A DNA stretch of 5,934 bases from Bryobacterales bacterium (lineage in GTDB: Bacteria; Acidobacteriota; Terriglobia; Bryobacterales; Bryobacteraceae), in assembly GCA_016789785.1 (NCBI GenBank), contig JAEUQE010000111.1, positions 21,610 to 27,543 of the forward strand. The letters are read 5' to 3'. Position numbers and translations under genes: made by a program. Under the pieces are notes generated by a model that saw only the letters and a program-made list of their open reading frames with translations, searched no databases and was not told the origin of the DNA. Positions 1 to 5,754 of this stretch are shown one piece after another; position 1 is the first letter of the stretch; every line of letters begins with the position of its first letter.

Positions 1-705
1 GTTGAGATCGAGCAGTTTGTTGCGTCCTGCCTTGTTGTGCAGCAGATGGAAACTGCCCGGAACAGGATCGCCCACCCAATCGTACTCCGTGGCCTTGTGC
101 AGCATCGGCCCTTTGCTGCCGGTCCAGATGCTGCGGATCACCTTGGTTTGCGGATCGTAGTTTGGTGCTTCGGGATCTTCGCCCATGTACATCGCGGCGA
201 AGCGCTTCATGCGTTCCCGGAACGCGGCATCGTGGGGATCCGACAGCCCGAGAAACATGAGTGCGCGCATGCCTTCGCCGGTGTGGAACCAATCCGACTG
301 TGTGATGAACTCCTTGTAGTAGGCGCCGTTTTCGGCAAGCTTCGTGAGCTTGGTGCGCATCTCGCCGTACTGCTTGTAGTGGCCTTCCAGCGCCTTCCTG
401 TAAAGCGTCAACACCGAGTCCGATCCGCCCATCGCGTGGAACAACGTCCAGTTGAAGAACGTCTCAATCGCATCGTCTGGTCCATCCAGCGTGCCCCAGC
501 GCGGAGTATGCAACAGGTAGCCGCGTTGGTCCACGTACTTCGCCGCGAACTGCTCCGCCGCTTTCGAATTGGCTTTGATCAGTTGGCGTTCCAGCAAAGC
601 CCAGGCGGGTGGCGTCATTGGCTTGTCGATGGTGATCCAAGGCTCGGCCGCATGCACGGCTGGCGCGAGAAGGGACAGGATCAGTAGAGCGGCGGCACGT
701 TTCAT
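1..705 (-). CDS. Exported hypothetical protein, C-terminus cut off by the window edge
   Basis: The minus-strand frame is open from an ATG at 705-703 to base 1 without a stop, giving 235 residues of a longer protein. The N-terminus is a classical Sec signal peptide: MKR, then a hydrophobic run (residues 4-16), then a likely cleavage site near VHA|AEPW (residues 17-23). A strong Shine-Dalgarno GAGGTGA (711-717) lies 5 nt before the ATG and fixes the start. The mature part is rich in aromatic and charged residues and looks helical. Distinctive stretches are FFNWTLFHAMGG (about residue 87 on) and SDWFHTGEGMRALMFLGLSDP-like text (about 142-161). I do not recognise a characterised family; an alpha/alpha-barrel fold would fit the helical W/H/G pattern but is a guess. 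It is transcribed divergently from the amidohydrolase operon, so the two may share a control region. The call as a gene is firm; the function is unknown. Confidence 0.85.
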   Translation of the reverse strand, partial: MKRAAALLILSLLAPAVHAAEPWITIDKPMTPPAWALLERQLIKANSKAAEQFAAKYVDQRGYLLHTPRWGTLDGPDDAIETFFNWTLFHAMGGSDSVLTLYRKALEGHYKQYGEMRTKLTKLAENGAYYKEFITQSDWFHTGEGMRALMFLGLSDPHDAAFRERMKRFAAMYMGEDPEAPNYDPQTKVIRSIWTGSKGPMLHKATEYDWVGDPVPGSFHLLHNKAGRNKLLDLN

Positions 706-786
706 GGATCTCACCTCAAGGGGATTGGTCAACGGATTCCCGCGAAGTATATCGTAATTGCACTCGTCTTGGGATATGATGCCGGA
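706..786. promoter_or_regulatory. Divergent intergenic control region with candidate -10 boxes
   Basis: This 81-bp spacer must carry the promoters of both the minus-strand exported protein and the plus-strand operon. On the plus strand, TATGAT (775-780) matches the -10 consensus at 5 of 6 bases and lies 6 nt before the GTG at 787. A second plus option is TTGGTC (725-730), 17 nt, TATATC (748-753). On the minus strand, TATACT (complement of 746-751) matches 5 of 6 and would give a leader of about 35 nt. None has a convincing -35 box, and Acidobacteriota promoters are poorly characterised, so these are candidates only. No operator palindrome is evident. Confidence 0.3.
711..717 (-). promoter_or_regulatory. 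Strong ribosome binding site of the minus-strand exported protein
   Basis: Read on the minus strand the sequence is GAGGTGA, 5 nt before the ATG at 705. It is the best Shine-Dalgarno in the window and favours the minus-strand reading of 1-705 over the open frame on the opposite strand. Confidence 0.75.
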
Positions 787-1983
787 GTGAAACGACGAAG
801 CTTTTTCGGAGCCCTCTCGGGTGGTGCGCTTGCCGCCTCTTCACTGGCGCAGCGGCCCCAGCGATATGACATCGTGATTCGCAACGGCACGGTGTGCGAT
901 CCAGCGCGCGGATTCAAGCAGCGTGCCGATGTGGGCATTGCCGGTGGGCGGATCGCCGCGATCGAGAAGTCGATCGCCACCAATGCCGCGGTGGAAGTGA
1001 TCGATGCAAGCGGGCATTACGTGACGCCGGGCCTTGTGGATCTGCACACGCACTGCTACCACGGCGCCACGGATCTCGGGATCGATCCGGATCCCGTGGG
1101 CGCGCGCAGTGGAACCACCACATGGGTGGATGCGGGCAGCTTTGGCTGCACCCAGGCCGCGGGCTTTCGCAAGTTCATTGCCGAGCCCGCCAAAACGCGT
1201 GTCTACGGCTTCATGTATCTGTATCCCGACAATCGCAATCCCGATATGGATCCCGTGAAGTATGTGCGCTCTTTCGTCAAACGCAACACTGAGACACTGC
1301 TCGCCAACAAGGACATTCTGCTCGGTGTGAAGTTGCAGGTGGGGTCGAACATGAACGGCCGCTACAGCTACGAATTCCTGAAGATCGCCCGCGAGCTGTG
1401 CGATGCCGTCAAAATGCCGCTGATGGCGCACATCAGTTTCGCGCCGCCCACCACGGACCAGGTGATGGAGTTGATGCGGCCCGGCGACATCGTTACGCAT
1501 TGCTACAACACACACACGCTCGGCATCATCGACGCGAACGGCAAAGTCCACCAAAGCGTTCGCGACGCCCGTCAACGCGGTGTTTGGTTCGATGTCGGCC
1601 ACGGACTTGGCAGCTTCAATTTCGAGGCCGCCCGCAAAGCGATCGCCGATGGCTTTCTTGCCGACACGATCTCCACCGATATCTACACCCTCAATGTGAA
1701 GGGTCCTGTTTTCGACATGCCCACCACGATGTCCAAGATGATGCATCTCGGGATGTCGTTCGATGACGTGTTGAAGCGCTCCACCGCGACTCCAGGAAAA
1801 CTCGTGAATCGCCTGGAAGGCATGGGGACGCTGGCGGCCGGCAGTCCCGCCGATGTCGCGGTGCTCGCCATTGAAGACGGAGAGTTCCCGCTGATCGACT
1901 CGCAGCGCAACCGGGTTGCGGCGAAACAGCGCATCGTTTGCAAGGCCACCATCTGCCGCGGCAAGCGCCTGGTGTTCGCATGA
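787..1983 (+). CDS. Tat-exported amidohydrolase/deacetylase-family metallohydrolase (COG3964-like)
   Basis: This is an amidohydrolase-superfamily TIM-barrel enzyme of 398 residues. I chose GTG at 787 because it opens directly on a Tat signal: KRRSFFGALSGGALAASSLA, likely cleaved before about Q23. A TTG at 769 would only add six residues. The mature chain starts with the beta-sandwich typical of the superfamily (about 26-78). Metal-site residues can be placed in order: HTH (His87, His89) in DLHTHCYHG, a candidate carboxylated Lys182 in LGVKLQV, His215 in MAHIS, His238 in THCYNT, and the catalytic Asp298 in STDIY. A further DVGHG contains His272. This set and spacing fit the binuclear dihydroorotase/D-aminoacylase branch. 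Some COG3964 relatives, as I recall, remove acetyl groups from alpha-hydroxy acids such as acetyl-(R)-mandelate. The substrate here is unknown. It is the first gene of a three-gene operon; its TGA overlaps the next ATG. Confidence 0.9.
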   Translation: MKRRSFFGALSGGALAASSLAQRPQRYDIVIRNGTVCDPARGFKQRADVGIAGGRIAAIEKSIATNAAVEVIDASGHYVTPGLVDLHTHCYHGATDLGIDPDPVGARSGTTTWVDAGSFGCTQAAGFRKFIAEPAKTRVYGFMYLYPDNRNPDMDPVKYVRSFVKRNTETLLANKDILLGVKLQVGSNMNGRYSYEFLKIARELCDAVKMPLMAHISFAPPTTDQVMELMRPGDIVTHCYNTHTLGIIDANGKVHQSVRDARQRGVWFDVGHGLGSFNFEAARKAIADGFLADTISTDIYTLNVKGPVFDMPTTMSKMMHLGMSFDDVLKRSTATPGKLVNRLEGMGTLAAGSPADVAVLAIEDGEFPLIDSQRNRVAAKQRIVCKATICRGKRLVFA

Positions 1984-3086
1984 TCATTCAGAGCATCCAG
2001 CTGACGCATGTGCGAGTTCCGCTGGTGGAGCCATTCCGCATCAGTTCCGGTGCGGTTGCGGAGAAGGATGGCATTGTCGTGCGCATCGGCACGGACGTGG
2101 GCACTGGCTTCGGCGAGTCGTCGCCAATGTCCGGTAGTTTCTATTCTTCCGACACGCCGGAAAGCTGTTGGCGCGAACTGTGCGACGTGCTTGTGCCTGC
2201 TCTCACCGGCAAGGAATTCGCCTCGCCACTGGATGCCGCGCGCGCGATGGACGCAATGCCCGGCAGCAATTTCGCGAAGGTGGGGATTGAGACTGCGTTC
2301 TGGGATATCGCAGCGAGGATGGATGGTACGCCGCTTTGTGTGTTGCTGGGAGGCGCCGTGAAGCCGGTGTCCAGCGGACTCGCGGTGGGACTCTACGACG
2401 ACACGGCGGATCTGTTGCGGTCGATCGAACGGTACCTGCACGACGGCTACAAGCGCGTGAAGATCAAGATCGAGCCCGGGCGTGATGTGGAACTCGTGCG
2501 CGCCGTACGGCGTCACTTCGGCGCGATCCCATTGTTTGCCGACGCCAACGGGGCCTACGATCTCTCGCACCTGGATGTGTTCCGCGAACTCGACGAACAC
2601 GATCTCCTGATGTTTGAGCAGCCCTTTGCCGGAAGCATGCTCGCTGAGTCGGCTGAACTGCAGGCGAGAGTGCGCACGCCCGTGTGTCTGGATGAAAGCC
2701 TGGATAGTGTGGAGCAACTGCGCGAGGCGATCCGCCTGGGCAGCCTTCGCATCGCAAACATCAAGGTGCAGCGCGTGGGCGGATTTACGAATGCGCTGGC
2801 GATTCATGATCTCTGCGGCGAGCACGGCATTCCGGTGTGGATCGGCACGATGCCGGAACTTGGCATCGGGCAGGCGCAGGGAATGGCGATGGGCACGCTG
2901 AGCGGATGCGCATTTCCAACCGATGTGGAAGCGAGTCTGCGATGGTTTCGCGATGACGTCATTCAGCCCGTGATCGAAGTGAAGGATGGCGAACTCCATC
3001 CGCCGTCGGCGCCGGGCCTGGGTTTCGAGGTCGATCGCGCAAAGCTGAAACAGTATCTGGTGGCGGAACGTGAGTTCGGGGGGTGA
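1980..3086 (+). CDS. Mandelate racemase/muconate lactonizing enzyme family protein, NSAR/OSBS-like
   Basis: This 368-residue enolase-superfamily enzyme abstracts a proton alpha to a carboxylate and uses Mg2+. The ATG at 1980 overlaps the upstream stop as ATGA, which suggests translational coupling; no Shine-Dalgarno is visible. It begins MIIQSIQLTHVRVPLVEPFR, the usual capping-domain start, with AKVGIETAFWDIAA near residue 100-113. The barrel carries all expected residues: KIK (Lys161, Lys163), Asp188 in DANGAYDL, Glu213 in FEQPF, Asp238-Glu239 in CLDES, and Lys262 in NIKVQRVGGFTNA. The terminal GIPVWIGTMPELGIGQAQ is characteristic of the N-succinylamino acid racemase/o-succinylbenzoate synthase subgroup. 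The numbering almost matches the Lys163/Lys263 pair recalled for Amycolatopsis NSAR. No menaquinone genes are adjacent, so a racemase or epimerase role is more likely than menC. There is no signal peptide, so it should be cytoplasmic. The exact substrate is unresolved. Confidence 0.93.
   Translation: MIIQSIQLTHVRVPLVEPFRISSGAVAEKDGIVVRIGTDVGTGFGESSPMSGSFYSSDTPESCWRELCDVLVPALTGKEFASPLDAARAMDAMPGSNFAKVGIETAFWDIAARMDGTPLCVLLGGAVKPVSSGLAVGLYDDTADLLRSIERYLHDGYKRVKIKIEPGRDVELVRAVRRHFGAIPLFADANGAYDLSHLDVFRELDEHDLLMFEQPFAGSMLAESAELQARVRTPVCLDESLDSVEQLREAIRLGSLRIANIKVQRVGGFTNALAIHDLCGEHGIPVWIGTMPELGIGQAQGMAMGTLSGCAFPTDVEASLRWFRDDVIQPVIEVKDGELHPPSAPGLGFEVDRAKLKQYLVAEREFGG
3080..3086 (+). promoter_or_regulatory. 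Ribosome binding site of the Amidohydrolase_2-type gene, overlapping the upstream stop
   Basis: GGGGTGA sits on the 3' end and stop codon of the enolase-superfamily gene, with 4 nt to the ATG at 3091. It supports the ATG start over the in-frame GTG at 3070. Confidence 0.5.
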
Positions 3087-3090
3087 GTGC

Positions 3091-4005
3091 ATGCGCAGCC
3101 TGCGAAGGTCGTTTCTACAAACACTGGCCGCGGCCGTGGTGGCGAGATCGGCGCCATCGAAGCGGCTGATCATCGATACGCACCTGGAAGTGTGGACGCT
3201 CGATCCGAAGTTCCCGTTCGCGCATCCTGAGCGCCCGAATCTGAAGGTTCCGATGGCGGCGCCGATCGAGAATCAAGTGGAGCAGATGAAGGACTTCGGG
3301 CTCAAGTATGCGGTCCTCATCAACCCTCGCTATTTCGGATGGGACAACTCCTACATCAGCTACTCGCTGCACAAGTATCCAAAGCTCTTCGTCGCGCATG
3401 GCCTGGTGAACCCGGAGGATCCGAAAGTGGCGGAGCGGTTGCGCTACTGGGTGAAGGAGCATGATTTTCAGGGCATGCGCTTCAGTCCGATCTATCATCC
3501 GAAGTCGGCGTGGCTCAATTCGAAAGAGCACTATCCGCTGTGGAAGGAAGCCGAGCGGCTCGGCGCCGTGTTCAACTTCTACATCCTGCCGCATCAGATG
3601 CCGATGATCGAGGACATGGCGGGCCGGTTCCCGGGCGTCAAGATCGTGGTGGATCACCTCGGAAAACCGGATTTGAAGCTCGCCGATCCCTGGCCCGAGT
3701 TCAAGAAGATGTTCCGACTGAAACGCTTTCCGCAGGTGTGGATCAGCGCATCGGAGCCCTATGAGTTGTCGCTGACCAAGGAATACCCCTATCGCGACAC
3801 CATCCCCTTCTTCAAGGCGACGTACGAGGAGTTTGGAGGCAAACAACTCATCTGGGGCACGGGCTACCCGCGCCCACGATGGGAACTGCCGATGGACAAG
3901 GAACTGGAGTTCGTAGACCGGATCCTAGACTTCTACACGCCTGCGGATCGCGAGTTGCTGCTGGGCGGGAACGCCATGCGGATCTGGCGTTTTCCCAAAC
4001 AGTAG
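3091..4005 (+). CDS. Amidohydrolase_2-type TIM-barrel protein with altered metal ligands
   Basis: This 304-residue protein resembles PF04909 amidohydrolases. ATG 3091 is chosen because GGGGTGA (3080-3086) lies 4 nt before it and it starts 4 nt after the previous stop; a GTG at 3070 would overlap the upstream gene. The N-terminus, MRSLRRSFLQTLAAAVVA, has a twin-arginine pattern (RRSFLQ) with a short hydrophobic stretch. Family landmarks are IIDTHLEVW (28-35), GMRFSPIYHP (strand-4 type), FYILPHQMP with His168, VVDHLGKPDL with His189, and a C-terminal GGNAMRIW. The usual HxH of strand 1 is His31-Leu-Glu33. The usual strand-8 GSDxP is GTGYP (256-260), with Gly258 where Asp is expected. Metal binding is therefore probably different from standard members, or absent. 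It is the last gene of the operon and is likely exported. Function unknown beyond fold. Confidence 0.83.
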   Translation: MRSLRRSFLQTLAAAVVARSAPSKRLIIDTHLEVWTLDPKFPFAHPERPNLKVPMAAPIENQVEQMKDFGLKYAVLINPRYFGWDNSYISYSLHKYPKLFVAHGLVNPEDPKVAERLRYWVKEHDFQGMRFSPIYHPKSAWLNSKEHYPLWKEAERLGAVFNFYILPHQMPMIEDMAGRFPGVKIVVDHLGKPDLKLADPWPEFKKMFRLKRFPQVWISASEPYELSLTKEYPYRDTIPFFKATYEEFGGKQLIWGTGYPRPRWELPMDKELEFVDRILDFYTPADRELLLGGNAMRIWRFPKQ

Positions 4006-4142
4006 TGCGAAAGCAGGTAAGGAGTTCCGGGTGGGACCCTGTAGAAAATGCTCGATACCATGCCGCTTTGCACGGCACGGCAGGCAATTGCTTCTGAACT
4101 CAATGACCTGACAATGGCACGTGGTTTGCAGCGCGAGCATGC
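4006..4142 (+). other. Spacer between the operon and the CHRD gene
   Basis: This 137-bp spacer probably ends the operon transcript and starts the CHRD transcript. I see a small hairpin, TGCCG (4061-4065) with CGGCA (4073-4077), but no T-run, so it is not a convincing terminator. A weak promoter candidate is TTGCTT (4088-4093), 16 nt, GACAAT (4110-4115). No strong ribosome binding site precedes the ATG at 4143. Read-through from the operon cannot be excluded. Confidence 0.3.
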
Positions 4143-4697
4143 ATGAAGAGAACATGGGTTGGCAAGTGGGCATTGCTATTGGCAGCCACGGCGCTGGCGG
4201 GGCTGCCGGGTACGGCTGACGATGACAACAAAGGTAAAGGCAAAGGCAAGGGAAAAGGCAACGCTTTCGCGGACGGCCGCGAGATGCGGGCCGAACTTTC
4301 GGGATACCAGGAAGTGCCTGCGATCTCGACGGAAGCGACCGGCGAGTTTCGCGGAACCATCCAGAACAACTCATTCACCTACCGGCTCTCCTACTCGGGC
4401 CTGGAAGGTGCGGTGGTTGCGGCCCACATTCACTTTGCGCAGCGGGGAGTGAACGGCGGTGTGGTCTCGTTTCTGTGTGGTGGAGGCGGCAAACCTGCGT
4501 GCCCCCAATCGGGAACCGTCAACGGAGAGATCACCGCTGCGAATCTGTTTGCGCTGACGGACCAAGGTATCGAAGCAGGCAACATGGCGGAAGTGATCCG
4601 CGCGATTCGCGCAGGGCGCGCTTACGTGAACGTTCACTCCACGCGCTTCCCGGCGGGTGAGATCCGCGGCCAGGTACGCGCCGGCGAGAGCGATTGA
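4143..4697 (+). CDS. Exported CHRD domain-containing protein
   Basis: This 184-residue protein has a Sec signal peptide (MKRTWVGK, then ALLLAATALAGLPG), with likely cleavage at GTA|DDD after residue 25. An acidic DDDN leads into five tandem Lys-Gly dipeptides (residues 30-39), a flexible basic linker. The rest (about 47-180) is a CHRD domain. It has the opening pattern LSGYQEVPAISTEATGEFRG, a central AAHIHFAQRGVNGGVV, and the closing YVNVHSTRFPAGEIRGQV, where the His and the GEIRGQ ending are the family hallmark. Two cysteines (in SFLCGGGG and PACPQ) flank a glycine-rich turn and could form a disulfide. CHRD domains occur in chordin and many secreted bacterial proteins; their bacterial role is not known. 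The ATG has only a weak upstream Shine-Dalgarno, but the signal peptide supports it. It is not obviously linked in function to the operon. Confidence 0.9.
   Translation: MKRTWVGKWALLLAATALAGLPGTADDDNKGKGKGKGKGNAFADGREMRAELSGYQEVPAISTEATGEFRGTIQNNSFTYRLSYSGLEGAVVAAHIHFAQRGVNGGVVSFLCGGGGKPACPQSGTVNGEITAANLFALTDQGIEAGNMAEVIRAIRAGRAYVNVHSTRFPAGEIRGQVRAGESD
4230..4259 (+). repeat. In-frame Lys-Gly tandem repeat
   Basis: Five copies of a degenerate six-base unit (AAR GGN) encode (KG)5 between the signal peptide and the CHRD domain. Third positions vary among copies (GGT, GGC, GGC, GGA, GGC), which suggests the dipeptide is conserved by selection and is not a recent slippage product. Copy number could still vary among strains. 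Confidence 0.75.
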
Positions 4698-4729
4698 ACG
4701 GCTCTGGCCTGGATCCAATACTATTCACT

Positions 4730-4908
4730 TAGTTAGTTAGTTTCTGTGGCGAAATTGGTCTTTCTGGCGGTCGCTTCGCCGCGTCGTCACACTCGCGGCT
4801 CTGTAAGTCACTACAATCATTGAACACCAGTTCTAGTTCTGGGCCGCGACCGGACAGAGCGGTTGATCAGTAAGAAAGGGGAGTCTTGCGACAGAAACTA
4901 GTTAGTTA
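4730..4908. mobile_element. MITE-like 159-bp unit with 8-bp inverted ends and 10-bp flanking direct repeats
   Basis: GTTTCTGT (4740-4747) is matched by its exact complement ACAGAAAC (4891-4898). The same 10-bp sequence TAGTTAGTTA lies directly outside both ends (4730-4739 and 4899-4908). This is the layout of a small non-autonomous transposon with a target-site duplication. The interior has colinear nested pairs: CTTTCT (4760-4765) with AGAAAG (4873-4878), and GCTCTGT (4798-4804) with ACAGAGC (4854-4860), so an RNA copy could fold end to end. It encodes no transposase. Caution: the direct repeats are built from a simple TAGT tetranucleotide, which raises the chance of coincidence. A structured RNA is the alternative. 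Confidence 0.45.
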
Positions 4909-4915
4909 AGTTAGG

Positions 4916-4962
4916 GCGTTGCCAAGCCGTCCCGAGGAGTCGGGACCCGGCTACGGTAACGC
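4916..4962. repeat. 47-nt imperfect palindrome (long hairpin)
   Basis: Three stacked stems share one axis: GCGTTGCC (4916-4923) with GGTAACGC (4955-4962), including one G-T wobble; AGCC (4925-4928) with GGCT (4949-4952); and GTCCCGA (4929-4935) with TCGGGAC (4940-4946), closing a GGAG loop. That is 19 pairs with small bulges. There is no T-run on either side, so a standard intrinsic terminator is unlikely. It could be a REP-like repeat, a transcript-stabilising 3' hairpin or part of a non-coding RNA. Confidence 0.6.
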
Positions 4963-5064
4963 AGACGTCAGTCGGCCGCCCCGACAATCTTGGCGAGGCC
5001 CGTGCCCGGGACTGGGGAATCGCCCCTGGCTGGATCATCAGAGCTCGACCCCGCCTTCACCGCG

Positions 5065-5170
5065 CACTTTCGCTCACCTCGCCTGCACCGAGACGATTCT
5101 CGGCGCGGCAGGCCCTGCACTACCGTGAGGTGCGCGGCGCCAAGATGCGAAAGTGAACAGTATTGGCGCC
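5065..5170. repeat. Cluster of nested and alternative inverted repeats
   Basis: Colinear pairs are CACTTTCGC (5065-5073) with GCGAAAGTG (5147-5155); CACCTC (5075-5080) with GAGGTG (5127-5132); GCCTG (5081-5085) with CAGGC (5109-5113); and CCGAGA (5088-5093) with TCTCGG (5098-5103) closing a CGAT loop. Competing pairs are CCGCGCAC (5060-5067) with GTGCGCGG (5130-5137), and GGCGCCAA (5136-5143) with TTGGCGCC (5163-5170). The bulges are all on the right-hand side. High GC makes short pairs common, but 26 colinear pairs around one tight apical hairpin suggest real structure. Confidence 0.45.
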
Positions 5171-5328
5171 TGTGGCTGCCTTGCGGAAACTCTGACTTGC
5201 AGGCGCGGAGGCGCTTCGCCGGCAAGGAGCGGTTGGTGCGCGGTGGATGGCCGCCATGCGGCGGCGCTTGGGCAGGGATGAGACGTTGGCGGGCGCTGAT
5301 GGTGCTTGGCGCCGAAGGGTTCTTCGAC

Positions 5329-5754
5329 CTACGGTTTCGGAGCGAAGGTGTAGACCTTGTTGGCGATGCGCCACTCACCGTCCACCTTCAGTAGTACGAG
5401 GTAATCCGTGATTTTTGTATTCGGATAGTCGAACTGAATGGTGGCGATGGCTGCGTTGCCTGTTACTTCCACGCGCTCGATCCAGCGCTTGCGCTTCGGT
5501 TCTTCGGGCGACGGTCCGCCGCCTTTGAACAGCGCCACATACTGATCCAATGTCCAGGAAGTGAACTTGCCATTACGGATGCCTTCAATATGTGCCGTGG
5601 GAAGGAAGGCTTTGCGCATGTGGCTTCCGTCACCCGTGGCGTGGCCCTTCAAATAGTGTTCGAGGGGAACTCGCGCCAGCGTGCCCTCATCTGTCTGAGC
5701 AAACAGCAGACATCCAGTGAGCAAACCTCCAAACAGGAGAAGCAGTATCTTCAT
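5329..5754 (-). CDS. Small exported NTF2-like protein (putative lumazine-binding/SnoaL-type)
   Basis: This complete 141-residue protein runs from ATG (5754-5752) to TAG (5331-5329). It starts with MK and a short hydrophobic run (residues 3-14) ending in LTGC (12-15), which fits a lipobox with Cys15. Ordinary signal-peptidase cleavage near FAQ|TDEG is the alternative. The mature part reads as a cone-shaped NTF2-like fold: helix 1 with LEHYLKGHATGDGSHMRKAF (31-50), then FLPTAHIEGIRNGKF (50-64), WTLDQYVALF (67-76), and paired strands RVEVTGNAAIATIQFDYP and TDYLVLLKVDGEWRIANKVY. The closing TDYLxLLKxxGxWxIxNK pattern is typical of the Lumazine_bd_2/SnoaL-like group. Such proteins bind small hydrophobic ligands or are of unknown role; no catalytic set can be assigned. 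No good Shine-Dalgarno precedes the start. It converges on the CHRD gene. Confidence 0.82.
   Translation of the reverse strand: MKILLLLFGGLLTGCLLFAQTDEGTLARVPLEHYLKGHATGDGSHMRKAFLPTAHIEGIRNGKFTSWTLDQYVALFKGGGPSPEEPKRKRWIERVEVTGNAAIATIQFDYPNTKITDYLVLLKVDGEWRIANKVYTFAPKP

Larger units (their letters stand above)
4698..5328. other. Non-coding convergent intergenic region rich in inverted repeats
   Basis: This 631-bp interval lies between the 3' ends of the CHRD gene (plus) and the NTF2-like gene (minus). The open frames crossing it have no recognisable family content and no convincing starts, so I regard it as non-coding. It contains a MITE-like unit (4730-4908), a 47-nt palindrome (4916-4962), nested inverted repeats (5065-5170) and further hairpins: CCTTGC (5179-5184) with GCAAGG (5222-5227), GCCGCC-ATGC-GGCGGC (5250-5265) and CGAAG-GGTT-CTTCG (5313-5326). 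None is followed by a T-run, so no classical intrinsic terminator is visible for either flanking gene. Confidence 0.6.

Noticed and set aside
37..687. A 216-codon plus-strand open frame
   Set aside because: It is antisense to the 1-705 minus-strand gene, which has a signal peptide, a strong ribosome binding site and better protein-like composition.
841..1746. A 301-codon minus-strand open frame
   Set aside because: It mirrors the amidohydrolase gene and has no family features or ribosome binding site.
1980..3086. Assignment of the enolase-superfamily gene as menC
   Set aside because: The subgroup includes both o-succinylbenzoate synthases and racemases, and no menaquinone genes are adjacent, so the symbol is not justified.
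1683..3173. A 496-codon minus-strand open frame across the operon
   Set aside because: It is antisense to three genes with complete catalytic motifs. Its product is rich in His and Arg with no recognisable domain, as expected from the complement of GC-rich coding sequence.
4740..4898. tRNA or retron-type RNA in the structured spacer
   Set aside because: No cloverleaf with conserved T-loop or CCA end can be placed, and there is no reverse transcriptase gene nearby.
4907..4962. Integron attC-like site (GTTAGG next to a long palindrome)
   Set aside because: There is no matching RYYYAAC core on the other side of the hairpin, no integrase and no cassette array.
4968..5394. Open frames of about 135 codons on both strands in the convergent spacer
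   Set aside because: The products are Arg/Pro/Ser-rich without domain motifs, overlap each other and run into the NTF2-like gene. The inverted-repeat structure explains the sequence better.
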